The position numbers and the translations under genes were made by a program. The notes under the pieces are model-generated. The model was not told where the DNA came from. It did not search any database and was given only the letters and a program-made list of their open reading frames with translations. A stretch of 64,000 bases of DNA from Sipunculus nudus (Eukaryota > Annelida > Sipuncula > Golfingiida > Sipunculidae): contig CM049320.1 of the NCBI GenBank assembly GCA_026874595.1, positions 11,495,964-11,559,963 on the forward strand, in the 5' to 3' direction. Positions 1 through 12,600 of this stretch are shown here, in pieces. Numbering within the stretch: position 1 is the stretch's first letter; every line of letters starts with the position of its first letter.

Positions 1-602
1 AACGATTTTATATATTCCCCGGTATATAAACAAGTGTATATTTTACACAAGAACAGTAAATTCATTTTCGAAGGGATTCTGATAAAAGCATTTTTCTATA
101 TACCAAACGTGTCGGGACGACTAGCAGGTACTGACTAAACAATGGACAATTTCATGAGGTAATTTATGTTAAGCCGAATGTAATCCCATGGAAAAATGAT
201 CCTACGAGAAAGGAACGTTCCATTATCACATACAAATGCATAATGTTATCAGGATAGACAGTTCATGACGAATATTTACATTAGCTTTATCATTATCATT
301 ATAATAATTATTATTATTACCAGATGCACCCTTTAAAATGGTTCTAAGATAGTTCTAAAATTATTTTAAGCATGCGCTTTTCACATGGACTTTTTGGGTG
401 GTTCACGTACATGATATAAATATACCTTGTGCTTGAAACCCCCTCTCTTACAATATCAACAAAGAATGGCAAACTATGTTATTGGAGACATCACACAATG
501 AAACACGATTTGTTATTATTATTATTATTATTATTTTCATTATTGCATATATGTTCTATTCAAATCTATACATAAATTTAGTCCTGTAATTCCATGTATT
601 TT
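1..602. other. AT-rich spacer, no gene seen
   Basis: I see no exon-like open frame with splice sites here. The stretch is AT-rich and holds two short ATT/TTA-type microsatellites, near 304-320 and 511-536. It ends where the first interspersed repeat begins. Confidence 0.6.
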
Positions 603-3030
603 TAGCTCAGCTGACTTTCAGTCATGCTGGGCTATAGCGATGGGTCTTTGTCCGTCGTCCTTCCGTCTGTCCGTCCGGCCGTCCGGCCGGCCGTCCGTCC
701 GTTAGCAGGGCACAAATCGTAACCGTAGGGGCTAGGGCCATGAACCCTATGCAGTCTTAGAGGTTATAAAAAGATCTCCTTGCAAACCTGAAATTAGGTC
801 ACTGCGACCTATATTCTCGAAGTTATGGGGTGTGTTTGCACCCCCCAGAAATAACTCTTTGAGACAAAATTTTCATCCCAAACCTCACCTACCAACAGGG
901 GAAGAACCATAATTTTTTTTAGGTCAAAAGGTCAAAGGTCAAGGTAACAGGAGCCTCTTCTTTGAAAAGCCTGTGGATGCATTTTAAGCCAACCCTTTCA
1001 TCCCAATACTTTGATTTTTCACATATAGCTCACCTACTAAGTTGGAGAAGAATCCTATAGATTTAGAGGTCACAAGGTCAAAGGTCAGGGTCACAGGATC
1101 CACTTCTTTGAAAAGGTTGTGGACACATTTCAAGCTAGACTTTTCATTCCAAACCTTCCAGCACTGATATCGCTTCTCTGCCAACAGGGGAAAAGACCTG
1201 TTGATTTTGAGGTCAAAGGTCAAGTTCACAGCACCCACTTCTTGCGTGGAGTCATTTTCAGGCAAACTTTTCAATCTGTACCTTCCATCTGTCATATATG
1301 GCTTACCTAACAATAAGGGAAGAAGCCTATTGATGTTGAGGTCAAAAAGTCAAAGGTCAAGGTCACAATATTTAATTGTTCTAAATGCTTGTGAGCATAT
1401 TTCAAGTGTAACTGTTCAACCCAAAGCTTCAGTCTTTCACATATGCCACATCTATGCATCACTCAGTTTGACTCAAACTTCATATTTATGGGTCTTTTTG
1501 CTTGAATAAATAACTTATTGATTTTGGGGTCAGCTGGTCAGCAGGTTAAAGGTTGCAGGTCAAAGTTATTCACCCATTGGTTGCCAAGTAATTACACAAG
1601 ATTTAAGTGGTTAGTAGTTACCCATCATTTAGAAAGAATCCAGTTGATATATGGGCAAAAGGCCAAGGTCATAGGTCAGGGATGTTCACAATTACTTATT
1701 TTATAGACCATCTCTATTTTTCTTGTATATATAACCATCCCACTCCAGCTGGTACATCTCCCTGTGTGGCTGTAATTGTGAGTGACACTGGTGACATATG
1801 ACTCCCTTTTGTATCAGCCTATTAAGTGATAAGGCTCAGTGATAAGTACCTCGTTACTTCATAACAAAAACACTGTTGTCAGAATGCTTCAGCCAGGCAT
1901 TAAGACTATGAGAGTATAGTATTAAGGTTTAGCTACTGATTTATAAGATGATGGGAACATTTTGCAGTTTATTTTATTGAATCCTAGCAATAAACTTAGT
2001 TTCCTAGATATCTGAATATTTTAATATATATCACCACATATAAAAGCAAGTGTTTGTTCTCATAATATGTGGATGTGTACCTTGATTTAGGATGGCTTTT
2101 TGTTTTATTTCAAGACTCTTAGTCATGCTTTCTGCATTTCTTTTCTTTCGGGTTTGGCAGTTTACCTACCCTGCTGACCCCATTGAAAAGCAGAGTGATA
2201 ATAAAAAATATTGGACTTACACTTTTTACAATTGCATATCTATAAATCTGATATGAGGGCCTGGACATGCCTTTTGAATTATTTTGGGCATTCATTACTG
2301 GATAATTTGCCCAAGTTTGGTCTCTTATTGGAGAATGTGGGATATCAAATGTCATACTTGTCAGAAATCCATAATGTCTGCCAGTTAGCCACCTTAGAAA
2401 TTCTTTCTTCAGTGCAGTTTCAGTAATTTTTCTTTAATGTTTGGTCCGATTTAGAGAATGTTTGTTGTCTGATTTCAGACTTGTCAGAAGTCCAATATGG
2501 CCACCAGGCAACCATCTTTTAATTCCTTTTGATCATATTATCTCAAGAACAGTTAAAGTGAATGCAGTTTGATGTATATTTATGTAATCTTGTAAAGGAT
2601 TGGGTCAAATATTTCTGAATAAATATTACCATCATTTATAAAAGTGCAGTACAGTTGGCTTGTATTGAATAAAAATTCATACAGAAGCACCTGTTTCTCA
2701 ATAATTCTTGCATGTATTTCCTTGATTTTTGCTATATATTTTGATCTTATATTTTCCCTTTGTGGTGTTCCTTTGAGACTGACAGGTTTCAAGCAAGCTG
2801 TTGGAATAGTTCCTGATAGCTTAACAATCATGCATTTTCCTCAGACCATCAATTCACTGTGTTTTAACCAGACATAGGTGATATATATTTCTGTTGTCAT
2901 AGAAAATTTTCAACAAATTGGCAAATTGGTTCTTCAAAATTTGACTGGAAGTTGTGAATCTCAGTCCATGATGTCACAGGTCATGCTTGGCAGCTGAGCA
3001 TCATGACCCATGGGTCACTTGTTTAACGAT
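603..3030. repeat. AGCTCAGCTGA / GTCCGTC interspersed repeat, composite copy
   Basis: The head reads TTAGCTCAGCTGACTTTCAG and is followed by a GTCCGTC-rich stretch (650-705), a block with GGTCACTGCGACCTATATTC (797-816), and reiterated AGGTCA blocks to about 1,700. The tail near 2,990-3,025 reads GCAGCTGAGCATCATGACCC, partly complementary to the head. The same head, body and tail recur at about 10.7, 30.0 and 44.8 kb, so this is a dispersed family. No protein is encoded; short frames on either strand are chance. Similar GTCCGTC-rich repeats are common in bivalve genomes (recalled, not checked). Confidence 0.6.
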
Positions 3031-4233
3031 GTGATCCGTATTTCTTTACCAAGAGGCAATACAGGAGAAAACTCTCAGGAATACATGCATACCATATTTT
3101 TATTCAACCTATGATGACAAATAAATGCTATATACATATATATCTTTACATATATATATATATATCTCTGATCTTTGTGCAATTTCAGTTGTACTATATG
3201 CCTGATTTTAAAGATGAATGAATAGTTAGAGTAAACTATGATCTCTTTATTTTATCAATATATATTATTGAACTGTCTCAGTATATACCTAATATCCAGA
3301 AGCCCACATGATATGATTGTGATCTAATAAAGTAACCCTTTTCACACAAACTGCATTGTTTTAAAGACCTCGCATGTTGTGAATTCCCACGTTGGTCTGG
3401 TTTATAAATAATACTTTCATGATACAACTAACACTTGACAAAAGAAAGCAATCTCAGATCGCATACCCCCACCAACGTCCATATCCGCATCAAGACCGGC
3501 CCCGAAATCTCGCCAAGATCCCACCATTCCACATTCATTCAGTTAAATTGCATTTTGAAACAAGGAAACATGAAAATATCTATTAAGTTCCGTGAAAACC
3601 ACTGAGCTCGTTTTAGGATTAAATGGAGTGAAAACTAATAAAATGTCCATAGCTATGGTTTTGTACATACTCTTACTGATATTTAGTGCAGCCAAGCTGT
3701 GCCGTGACGCCTTGCGGGGTCTGATATCTATATAATAATAATAATAATAATAATAATACCTCAGTGTGTTGTGTTAGGCTGTCACGGGTTCAGAAAAAAA
3801 TGCTAAGCTGAATTATGTACTGCCTTTATTCTTCAAATAAGAGTGCGTTATCCATTATTTACATGAATACTGAGGTGTTATCCATAAATTTGCAATTATA
3901 TGTGAAACGACCCTAATGACACCGTGGTATTCGCGTTAAAAATACAAAAAAAATAAACTTTTAATACCAACAATTTCTTTACAGGAAGCATCTCAAGTGT
4001 TACTTATACAGTACAATATAAATTAGGAACATACATGATACATGATATCAGGAAGCGTAGAAAGTCTTATACGTCACTGCTACACAATAAAACTGTGAAT
4101 CATACATGAAAATAAGAGCGCGTTCACTCAGTAAGATGAATGCCAGGTATGTGACACTGGTTGACTAAGTGGGCGTCAAGAACACACCAAATATTATTAT
4201 TAAAGTGGGTACACTAAACACGATTTACAAATA
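3031..4233. other. Spacer with microsatellites, no gene seen
   Basis: AT-rich sequence with a short (TA)n run near 3,147-3,168 and an (ATA)n microsatellite at 3,733-3,758. A frame at 3,392-3,586 has no recognisable domain or splice sites and looks repeat-derived. Confidence 0.5.
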
Positions 4234-6678
4234 CCGTATATGACGTAATAAGCGGACCGGGCGCTCTCAAAATTTTTTTTTTTTTTTCCAAATATTTTGA
4301 TACCCTAATAAGCGCCCCCCCACCCAATATCTGCCAACTTCCAAGGTGCGTTACGATCCTCTAATTTAACACCGCGACTTGTGTACATATGTTTGACTTC
4401 ACATCACATTCAGGACAATTCAGAAAAAAAAACAAACGATCTTTTAGCGATGGTTGTGTGAAGTTTTGAAAAATAATAACTTATCAAAGTGATACAGATT
4501 TGAAGACGATTTTATTTTGTGTTGTATGAGAGAATTGTATGACTGACTGCAGTTCGGGATTTACTTTGCAGGTGAAGAGGAAAAATAAGGATGGTATCAA
4601 ATGTACACTTTAATAAAAGTCACTTCCTAACAAGGTAGTAGAATATACAAAATGTTCATATGAAGGTATGTAAAACAGTATTTATTTGAAAGATTGTAAA
4701 AATATAATACGGGACGTCGGTACCCCGATTATGTCAGTCACTTTGCGCAAATACCTTTGACAGATGAGCCGATGTATGACATTGAATGGCATCGCCAATT
4801 ATTGTCCTTTTTGTCCTTCATTGTGCATGATATAACATGCAAAAATTTAAAAAAAAAGCTGAAATACTGGTCCCTAGACTCCGGGTATTATATAAAAGGT
4901 GCCCATTCGCCTACATTTTGAAAAATAATTTGATTTCTGTTTTTTTCTGTGTATATATTAATGATATATGGGTATTTCTGGTTATATAAAGTTCTTAGTA
5001 GGCCTTCATGAAGGATGGATTAACTTGTTTATAAACTGTAAACACAGCAATGTTGACAAGCGGGAAAAACATGTAACCTAAGGTGGTAGGTTGCATATAT
5101 GCTGAGGTAGGAGAGGTAATTGGTTTCAAACGCCATTTGGAAAGTTCTGGCTTATCTGACAAACAAGTAGACTGTATGCGGTGATATCAACATTTTCTGG
5201 CCTATTTTCATAAAAGCTCCAAGGGATTACCTTTAGTTTATAAAGGTCAAATGGGTGATTGGGCCCCTTTACTTCAGTGCGTATACGCACCAAGTCCGGG
5301 GTTTAGTTTTAAAATTGTGAGGAAATTCGTCATATTTATATCCCGCGGAAACACGATCCCTTTCTTGAACTTTGATGAACCGTTATAATACATTAATTTC
5401 TTGACGTAGTCCAATAATACAAGCTTGCCAAACATTGAATTTTGCGTCACCTGAGGAAAGGCCGCTTCATATTTATAATTATAACGCGCTACTGGTTGTC
5501 TTGTAATCAAAGTGCCAAGTGCGAGTCTCCGTGTATGTCAGTGTGCCAGCCAGCTGACAGCGGCCGCATTCACTGGACTCGTGAACATTTTACGGGGGTT
5601 TATACGGCACCACATGAAAAAAATCATCCTTGTTTTAATATGCATATGACGTGCTACTAGATGGCATTTAGCCAAGTAAGCAAGTTCCCAGCATCCCTTG
5701 CGCGAGCGCTGTATATACACAAATAAACCCAGGGCTCTGGGATCTTGAGTACACGGGTAAGCCTCGCACGCTGTCAGCGGCATCGACGATTATATCGCTG
5801 CATACATGTTTCAAGTGAATTGTCAAGATATTTTTGGCAAAAAAAATACATTAAAAGTTATATTTTTCATGATTGAAACTTTCGTTTCGGTCTGTCAGTT
5901 CCGCGATTCCGTCCGCGATCGCGGAAAATTACGGGCTCTACTGTCAGAAGGGCTTTCATATATTGACTCCGTTAAAATCCCTGTGTCAATGCGGCGAGGG
6001 CAAACCTTTTCTTACAAATTATATAACTATGTGCACATGTAAATCTGATGTATAAACGATAATTTCAAACAAAAACAAAGCATTGTAATGTTCTTTATTG
6101 AGTGTATATTACCACCATATGGACATATCACCGATAATCACGGCGTCCAGTTCGACCGACGTAATTATGCTGATTATCCTTGGCGGCCCTGACGACGCTG
6201 AAAAACTTGTACCCGTATATAAGACGGCCGCCCTTCTTTCCCAAATATGTTTTTATATAGGATAAAATTTATTGTGATGTTCACGAGCAAATACGGTAAG
6301 TATATACAATTCACTCCATAATACATCCACACATTTACCTGAATTCTGGTCACCCGATCAGCATGGCCACCGGCAGGGTCGCCCTTCACGGACACCCCCA
6401 GTCAGTGTTATCTATGACACACTTGACCACTGATTCTGTTGTGTGTAACTAATATTATTATCATATTAGATGATAAAGCCTAACGCAGATATAATACAAA
6501 ATGGCGGTAACTTTTAAGCTTGACAGGGAGAAATGAAAGCATTACGTTGCTTCATGTTATATTGGCTAGGGAGAAAAGTGAGGTTAGGATGGCGCATCCC
6601 TTAATTTTCTTAAAGTGATTCCTAAATCCCGGGGGGGGCGCTTATTACGGAAGGGGCGCTTATTACGTTGATTATGGT
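4234..6678. mobile_element. DNA-transposon-like element with imperfect terminal inverted repeats
   Basis: The left end reads GACGTAATAAGCG with a second copy, CTAATAAGCGCCCCCCCAC, at about 4,304. The right end (6,632-6,678) reads GGGGCGCTTATTACG twice, which is the reverse complement of AATAAGCGCCCC. This pair of double-motif inverted ends about 2.4 kb apart is what a non-autonomous DNA transposon or large MITE would leave. I find no transposase frame inside. The target-site duplication is not clear, so the exact ends are approximate. Confidence 0.5.
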
Positions 6679-6689
6679 TAGGTTTAAAG

Positions 6690-7812
6690 AATTATGTACC
6701 TGTGTTTCATATAATTCAAGAAATTCAAAGATACCAGTGATGCATTATAAACTGATAATTCATTATAACTAATAAAAGTTACAGACAGACTGGTTGATTA
6801 TCTCCAGTTTTGACTCAAATAAGAGAAGAAAAATCCGCACTTAATTAGTGAATAATCGCTTGTCAGAGTGAGAAGATTTAATTCGGAATTCTCTCGTTAA
6901 ATGTTCAGGTTTTGTCCAAGCTGACTCTGATATGAGTAAAGTATGATTTTCATTACTGGAAATCGGACTGGTTTGGCGGAAACCGAAGAGCTTTACGTGG
7001 GCGGGAGTGGATGATGTCACATAATCAAGTTTGAATGAAACTATGTACCTGTGTTTCATATAATTCAATAAATTCAAAGATACCAGTGATGCATTTATAA
7101 ACCGATAATTCGATATAACTTATAATATTACTGGGTCTCTATCATAGGTTAGATGTGTCAGAGGTTCGGGACCAATTATTATGCTTCATACAAATTATAG
7201 ATCACTGTTAGAGGTCAAATCCCATATTTCCAGCGCCAAGAATACTCTTTGCCCCAAAAATGGCAATTTACACACACACACACACCATCACACACATATA
7301 TATTTACAACCGTTATCCAGTACATAAGTTTATATATGCGTCACCCGTGTCCATATCCTGCTCGTTAACTATGTCAGCTATAAAAAATAGTTGCCTATTC
7401 GCAGTGAGAGGAGAGCGAAAAACAGGAAATGTCACGAGGTCGGGTGACGATGGGAAAGTTTGAAGACAAGCCAGACCGTATAACCTTCATAAACACACCA
7501 TATAACCATCAGAGAACCAATGCTAGAGAATTCAGCTGGTCGATGATCGTGACAGACCGGTTGATTATCTCCAGTTTTGACCCAAATGAGAGAAACGAGT
7601 CGGCACTTAATTAGTGAATAATCCCTTTTCAGAGTGAGTAGTTTTAATACGGAATTCTTTTGTTTAATGTTCAGGTTTTGTCCAAGCTGACTTTGAAATT
7701 ATAAGTAAAGTAAGATTTTCATTACTGGAAATTGGACTGGTGTGACGGAAACCAAAGAGATTTACGTGGGTGGGAGTGGATGATGTCAAATAATCAAGTT
7801 TGAATGAAACTG
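6690..7812. repeat. Local direct duplication upstream of gene 1
   Basis: A block of about 260 bp at 6,785-7,043 recurs at 7,550-7,812, sharing GGTTGATTATCTCCAGTTTT, CACTTAATTAGTGAATAATC and TTCAGGTTTTGTCCAAGCTG. A shorter block at 6,690-6,780 recurs at 7,042-7,125, sharing TATGTACCTGTGTTTCATAT. The copies differ by scattered substitutions, so the duplication is not recent. A short (CA)n tract lies at 7,269-7,284. Confidence 0.75.
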
Positions 7813-8698
7813 CAACACTTTAATTGATTATCGGGGTCCAAAAATCAAGTGGAATGAGCATGAGAAACGTATTTTAAAAACTTGGCAAGAAATAAGATCG
7901 TCACATGCCAATGCATTCTGGTGAGTACACTTAACTGATGAGGCATCTGTTAAATTTGCATGAAGGCATGAATTTGGCCTCTTCTTCCACGACATAAGTG
8001 ACCATCTTCCTTTTATTTCAAGATTTAAATTTGTTTAACTTCGTATAGGAAATCCAATTCAATTATGTGGCCAACGTTTCAGGCATGCCTAAAAACTGGA
8101 GTTTCTGTCTCTGGTCTAATGTTCTTATATTTTGGAGAAATATGTTATAACTTACAAGATTAAAACAGACTTTAAATAACTTTAACTGTAGACCAGGCCG
8201 AGCAAATTATCACTCTACCCACAGTCAAATATATAAACTAAGGATATGTTTTCTAAACACTTCCAACTTTTAATAATTTTTATGAGATGTTACCGACGCA
8301 TCTAACAGCGATATGATTAACTGAAAATCTAGATAACCATGACCTCTCGTATCTTTATGCGTGATGCATGAATAATTTTGTTAATAATCAACCCCGTCCA
8401 AAATATTGAATTTGACTGAATAGGTCTAAGGTAGGTCGCACATGTATCCGTTATAAAATATTTTTATTAATGATTTAAATCGTCTTTAGCGTCTCATGCA
8501 TAATACTATGAGACTTTTAGCCTATTCTTCCCCTGTATGTCTTACATATCTCTATAAATTACAATTCATATCATAAGTGTTAGCCCAATTTGTCTTTTAA
8601 ACGTAAAACCAAAATCCAAAGAATATGCCACTCCTGACAAATATATCCAATATCTTCATGGTTCATTTTTATCCAATATAAAGGGACAGTTATGAATC
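7813..8698 (+). other. Presumed 5' region of gene 1
   Basis: No exon is seen before the first NHR exon. An in-frame TGA at 8,693-8,695 precedes the chosen ATG at 8,699, so coding probably starts there unless an upstream exon splices in after that TGA. I see no convincing TATA/initiator arrangement; the sequence is too AT-rich to judge. Confidence 0.35.
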
Positions 8699-9689
8699 AT
8701 GCTAAAGTTCGACCAAAGGTGCGGGAAGAAGGCACAGGTGCTGCCGGGCGGGTCTTCCGCTCAAAGAAGAATGGGGTGAGTATGCAAAAGTCATTATATG
8801 CCATATGGTTCTGCATCGACACAAAAACAGACAGGTTAATTAATCATAAGCAGTAGAACATATTAGATTACTATTTCACGGAAATATTTATATACCTCTC
8901 GGCCACTGTAGCACTCTATACATGACAAAAGAAATGATGCAATGAGAATGAAGAACATAAGAAATTATTTTTAAAAAATCCAATTCGCACCAGGACTAGT
9001 ACATAAAGGCCCTTTTCCGAATATTGAATTCTTCTTCTCGTTTGAACCTGTTTCCAAAGACCTAACGGGATATAAGGGAACCTGTCACGAAACGGCACTA
9101 ATTTTCCTATTGAAAAGATACGAAAACACTTTTGTTATCTATTTCCAATCCATTTTTGTCTCAGAATATCTACATTAGCAGCTCTTTTAAGTCAGTTTGA
9201 ATAGGAACAGCGCTTAGGCATTTATATGGAAAATGTTATTTGCTGACCTTTACTTTTTTAGGACATTTTGTCATGGGATCGTGCTTACTGACAGGACACT
9301 TCGTCAAGGAGAAATGTTCGAAGTTGAAATTGATGAAACCGTCTTAAAGCTAGATGGGTATATTGCTATTGGAATCACTGCCCATAATTCCGCATACCTC
9401 CGCCCAGATTTCACATCTACATTAAAGCAAATACAGTCAGGCATATGGCATATGGAAGGTACAGACATCGTTCACAATGGAGAAATATTGGTTAATCGAT
9501 ACGGACATGACCTGCGCAAATTGAACGGCGGGGATAGAGTCGGTGTTCTATGTGAAGCCGGGGGAAGTCTCCATTTTTATGTGAACGGGTTTGATCAAGG
9601 TCAAGCTGCTACTGGTGTTCCTTCAGGCGTTCACGGTATACTGGAGTTGTATGGTCAGTCTGTCATGGTGAACATCATAAATCATGCAG
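8699..9689 (+). CDS. Gene 1 exons 1-2: NHR (Neuralized homology repeat) domain
   Basis: Exon 1 (8699-8775) starts MLKFDQRCGKKAQ, matching the usual NHR opening F-x3-G-K-N/K. It ends at GG|GTGAGT in phase 2. Exon 2 (9262-9689) follows TTTTTTAG and gives TFCHGIVLTDRTL, then GEMFEVEID, GYIAIGITAHN, GIWHMEGTDIVHNG, GDRVGVLCEAGGSLHFYVNG and GVHGILELYGQ. This is the full order of conserved NHR blocks, closest in style to NEURL4-type repeats. It ends at GCAG|GTGAAT in phase 1. The exon 1 frame is not the frame of the nearby ATG at 8,692; it was chosen because only it gives the NHR start and the right phase. NHR domains are about 150-165 residues, so this one is complete. Confidence 0.9.
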
Positions 9690-12600
9690 GTGAATTTTTT
9701 CTACATCATTACAAATTTACTTCCTCAAACGACTGCACAATATACATTTTGATGAATTAATAAATACATGTTCACAAACAGACATATGTTTCAAATTTAA
9801 CACATTTCTTCAAACAACGGTTCATGGACGAATGTACTGTTCCCTTTAGATCTCTCTTGAAAGATCTCTCAACTTGATTTACATAGTTCAAATTTAAAAT
9901 TAGCACAAATGAGTGTTTGTCATGATGGAGCTATAGCCACGATAGTCTGAAAATTGTTTAAAACAATTATCCGTTGTCCCATGTCCCCAATAAAGTAAAA
10001 GTGTGTTTCCATAATATTTACGTTTCTGTAATTTCAGGCTATGGGAGGACTCCAATACGAGCCATGAGCGGGATCGAATCGTTCAGAGAAGCGGGTACCT
10101 ACAACACTTTACTTAATACATGAAACACACGTAACATAAGTTTTTTTTAATTCAAGTGGTTCACTTTCACTCCTTGCCTGATTACACATACGCGCATTGT
10201 GGTCAATAAAGCATGATACACCTCACCGAGTGACCTCACTGCATAATTGCCTAGTATATTTTAAAGCTTCTCTATTGTTACCTCCAGATAATGTGCTGAT
10301 TATAATTATTCATTGGCATAAATTTTTAAAAATGTTATGGTATTCATAACAAACAATTACATGAGTTCTCCATTTGTTCATCGCTTAAGTCCATTTATTA
10401 CAATGTGTCATCATTAAGCATGGGAACGATCATTAGTGATTATTGATATGCGTTTTGGTGTTAATATATTTGATTTTGAATCGCAGCCTGTTCAAAGAAG
10501 GGAGATGAATTATACCCTTACAGAACAATCCTTAAATCAATGAATTCATGCGCACGTCAGGTTTCCATGGAAACAGGTAAACATAGGTATTCTTAATTAT
10601 CGCAGAATTTAGTGTAAACTAAATATAAACAATATGCAAGTTATTTTGAATAAAAGTAAATCATGGTGGTTACTTGCAATCTTGGATTCATCCCCAGTTT
10701 GTTTTTAGCTCAGCTGAATGAAAGTCATCTGAGCTATAGCGATCACTCTTTGTCTGTCTGTCAGTCTGTCCATCCCTCTGTCCGTCCGTCTGTCTGTCCG
10801 TCCGTTAACAGGGCACTTATAGTGACCACTGGACCTAGAATCTTCTTACTTGACATCCAAGGAGACCCATGAAAAATCTCCTAGGAAACCAGAAATAAGG
10901 TCTCTGTTACCCATATCTTCCGAGATATGGAACTCTGAAGTACCTCCAAGAATAATTAAAAATGTGATACAAAAGCTCCAGGATCTGAAGAACTAATGCT
11001 TTGATCAACATTATTCTTTGCATGCACATTGATCATGGAGCATCATTTCCTGGTGGCGCAACCTGGATATTGTTCAAATTTTACGCTTTTTTCAATTTTT
11101 GAGAGGTTCAAAGCAGCAGTTGGCCGTTAACCAGGTACAAATCGTAACCATTAAACCTAGAATCTTCTTACTTGACATCCAGGAAGGTCCATGGAAATTC
11201 TCCTCAGAAACCCTAAATTATGTCTCTGATACCCATATCCTCCAAGCTAAGCTTCAGTTGAATGGGGATACCACCTACAAAATATGATATTCAGATGATA
11301 AAATTCGTTTTGTAAATGTCTTCTTAGTCAGCTGAGCGTCATGAATTGGGTCAAGTATTACATTACACAATCATGTTTCAATTATGTAATAGCATAATAG
11401 CTTATCAAGTGTATTACTGTATTTTTTTTATCAGAATATCTAAAGTAACGATTTTACCCCTCGTGTGTGTCATTAAAGTGCACAATACATTTTAGTTTGA
11501 GACTGACTATGCATCTAATTATAAAGTTCATATGTTATTTCTATTGTAGATTCTGCCAAAAACATTCGGGAAAAATATGGCATGAAAGCCTGGAATACAG
11601 GCATACCAAGATCCGTTACGCAAATGCGAGGTATCTACTTTCATATGGTTTTGCACCATAAAGGCTGTGTAGATATGTCTTCTGTAACATCTTGGAGGTA
11701 GCAGATCGTCTTTGCAGTAATGAGGAGCTTACCGGAATGTTCCTGCTCTGTTAAATACTTCAATGCCCAAGGCTCTACGTTGACTGACTTTAAGATCGGC
11801 GCCATACATATTTTTTTAATCTGTTCAGTGATTGCTTTGGTGTTCTGAAGGAATATTTGAGTATACTGATTTTCATTCACTTTATATCCATATTCATTCA
11901 TATTAATTTTTTACTTTAGATGACAGAGGCACAAAGACATCAACTGGAAAGGGCACAAGAGGCAATACAGTGAGGACAGGTAAATAAGTGAAGATAACGG
12001 GTAAAAATTGCATTATCCTCTGTAAATCAAGTGTTTTTCTACATGGAATTTTGTAATCTATGCCGATGTTAGTAAATACACATACGTGTTCCGTCTTTAA
12101 CTACCAGGTGAAATTCACAAACTGGACTTGACTAGTACATTACACCTCTGCGCCGAAAAATGATATAAGCTCCAACAGTATGATGATAATAATGAAAATA
12201 ATAAATAATAATAAAAACAATATACCGCATTTACATAGCGCCATACCAAATCACTTTTGCTTATGGCGCTTTACTACCAAGTTTATATTAATACATACCA
12301 TATAATGTAAACATTTATATGCACCGAACCATTACAATACAATTGAGAATGTAAATTATAATTACATATAGCAATTATGAATAAAAAAAATTAATTACAT
12401 ACAGTAAATACAGAATTTATATAAGCTCTCTTAAAGCGAAATGTGTTTAACATTCTTTAAAACATTCATGTCTGTCTCTGATCTTAATTCTCTTGGCAAC
12501 CCATTCCAAAGAATTGCTCCATATTGACAAAATGCTCGATCTCTATAATACTGAAGCCGGGTTTTTAGCACCATTAGTGCAAAAACCGTAAGTTCCGTGT

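Noticed and set aside
8692-8775. Reading exon 1 of gene 1 from the ATG at 8,692
   Set aside because: That frame gives no NHR start and is out of phase with exon 2; the frame from 8,699 gives the conserved F-x3-C-G-K block and the right phase.
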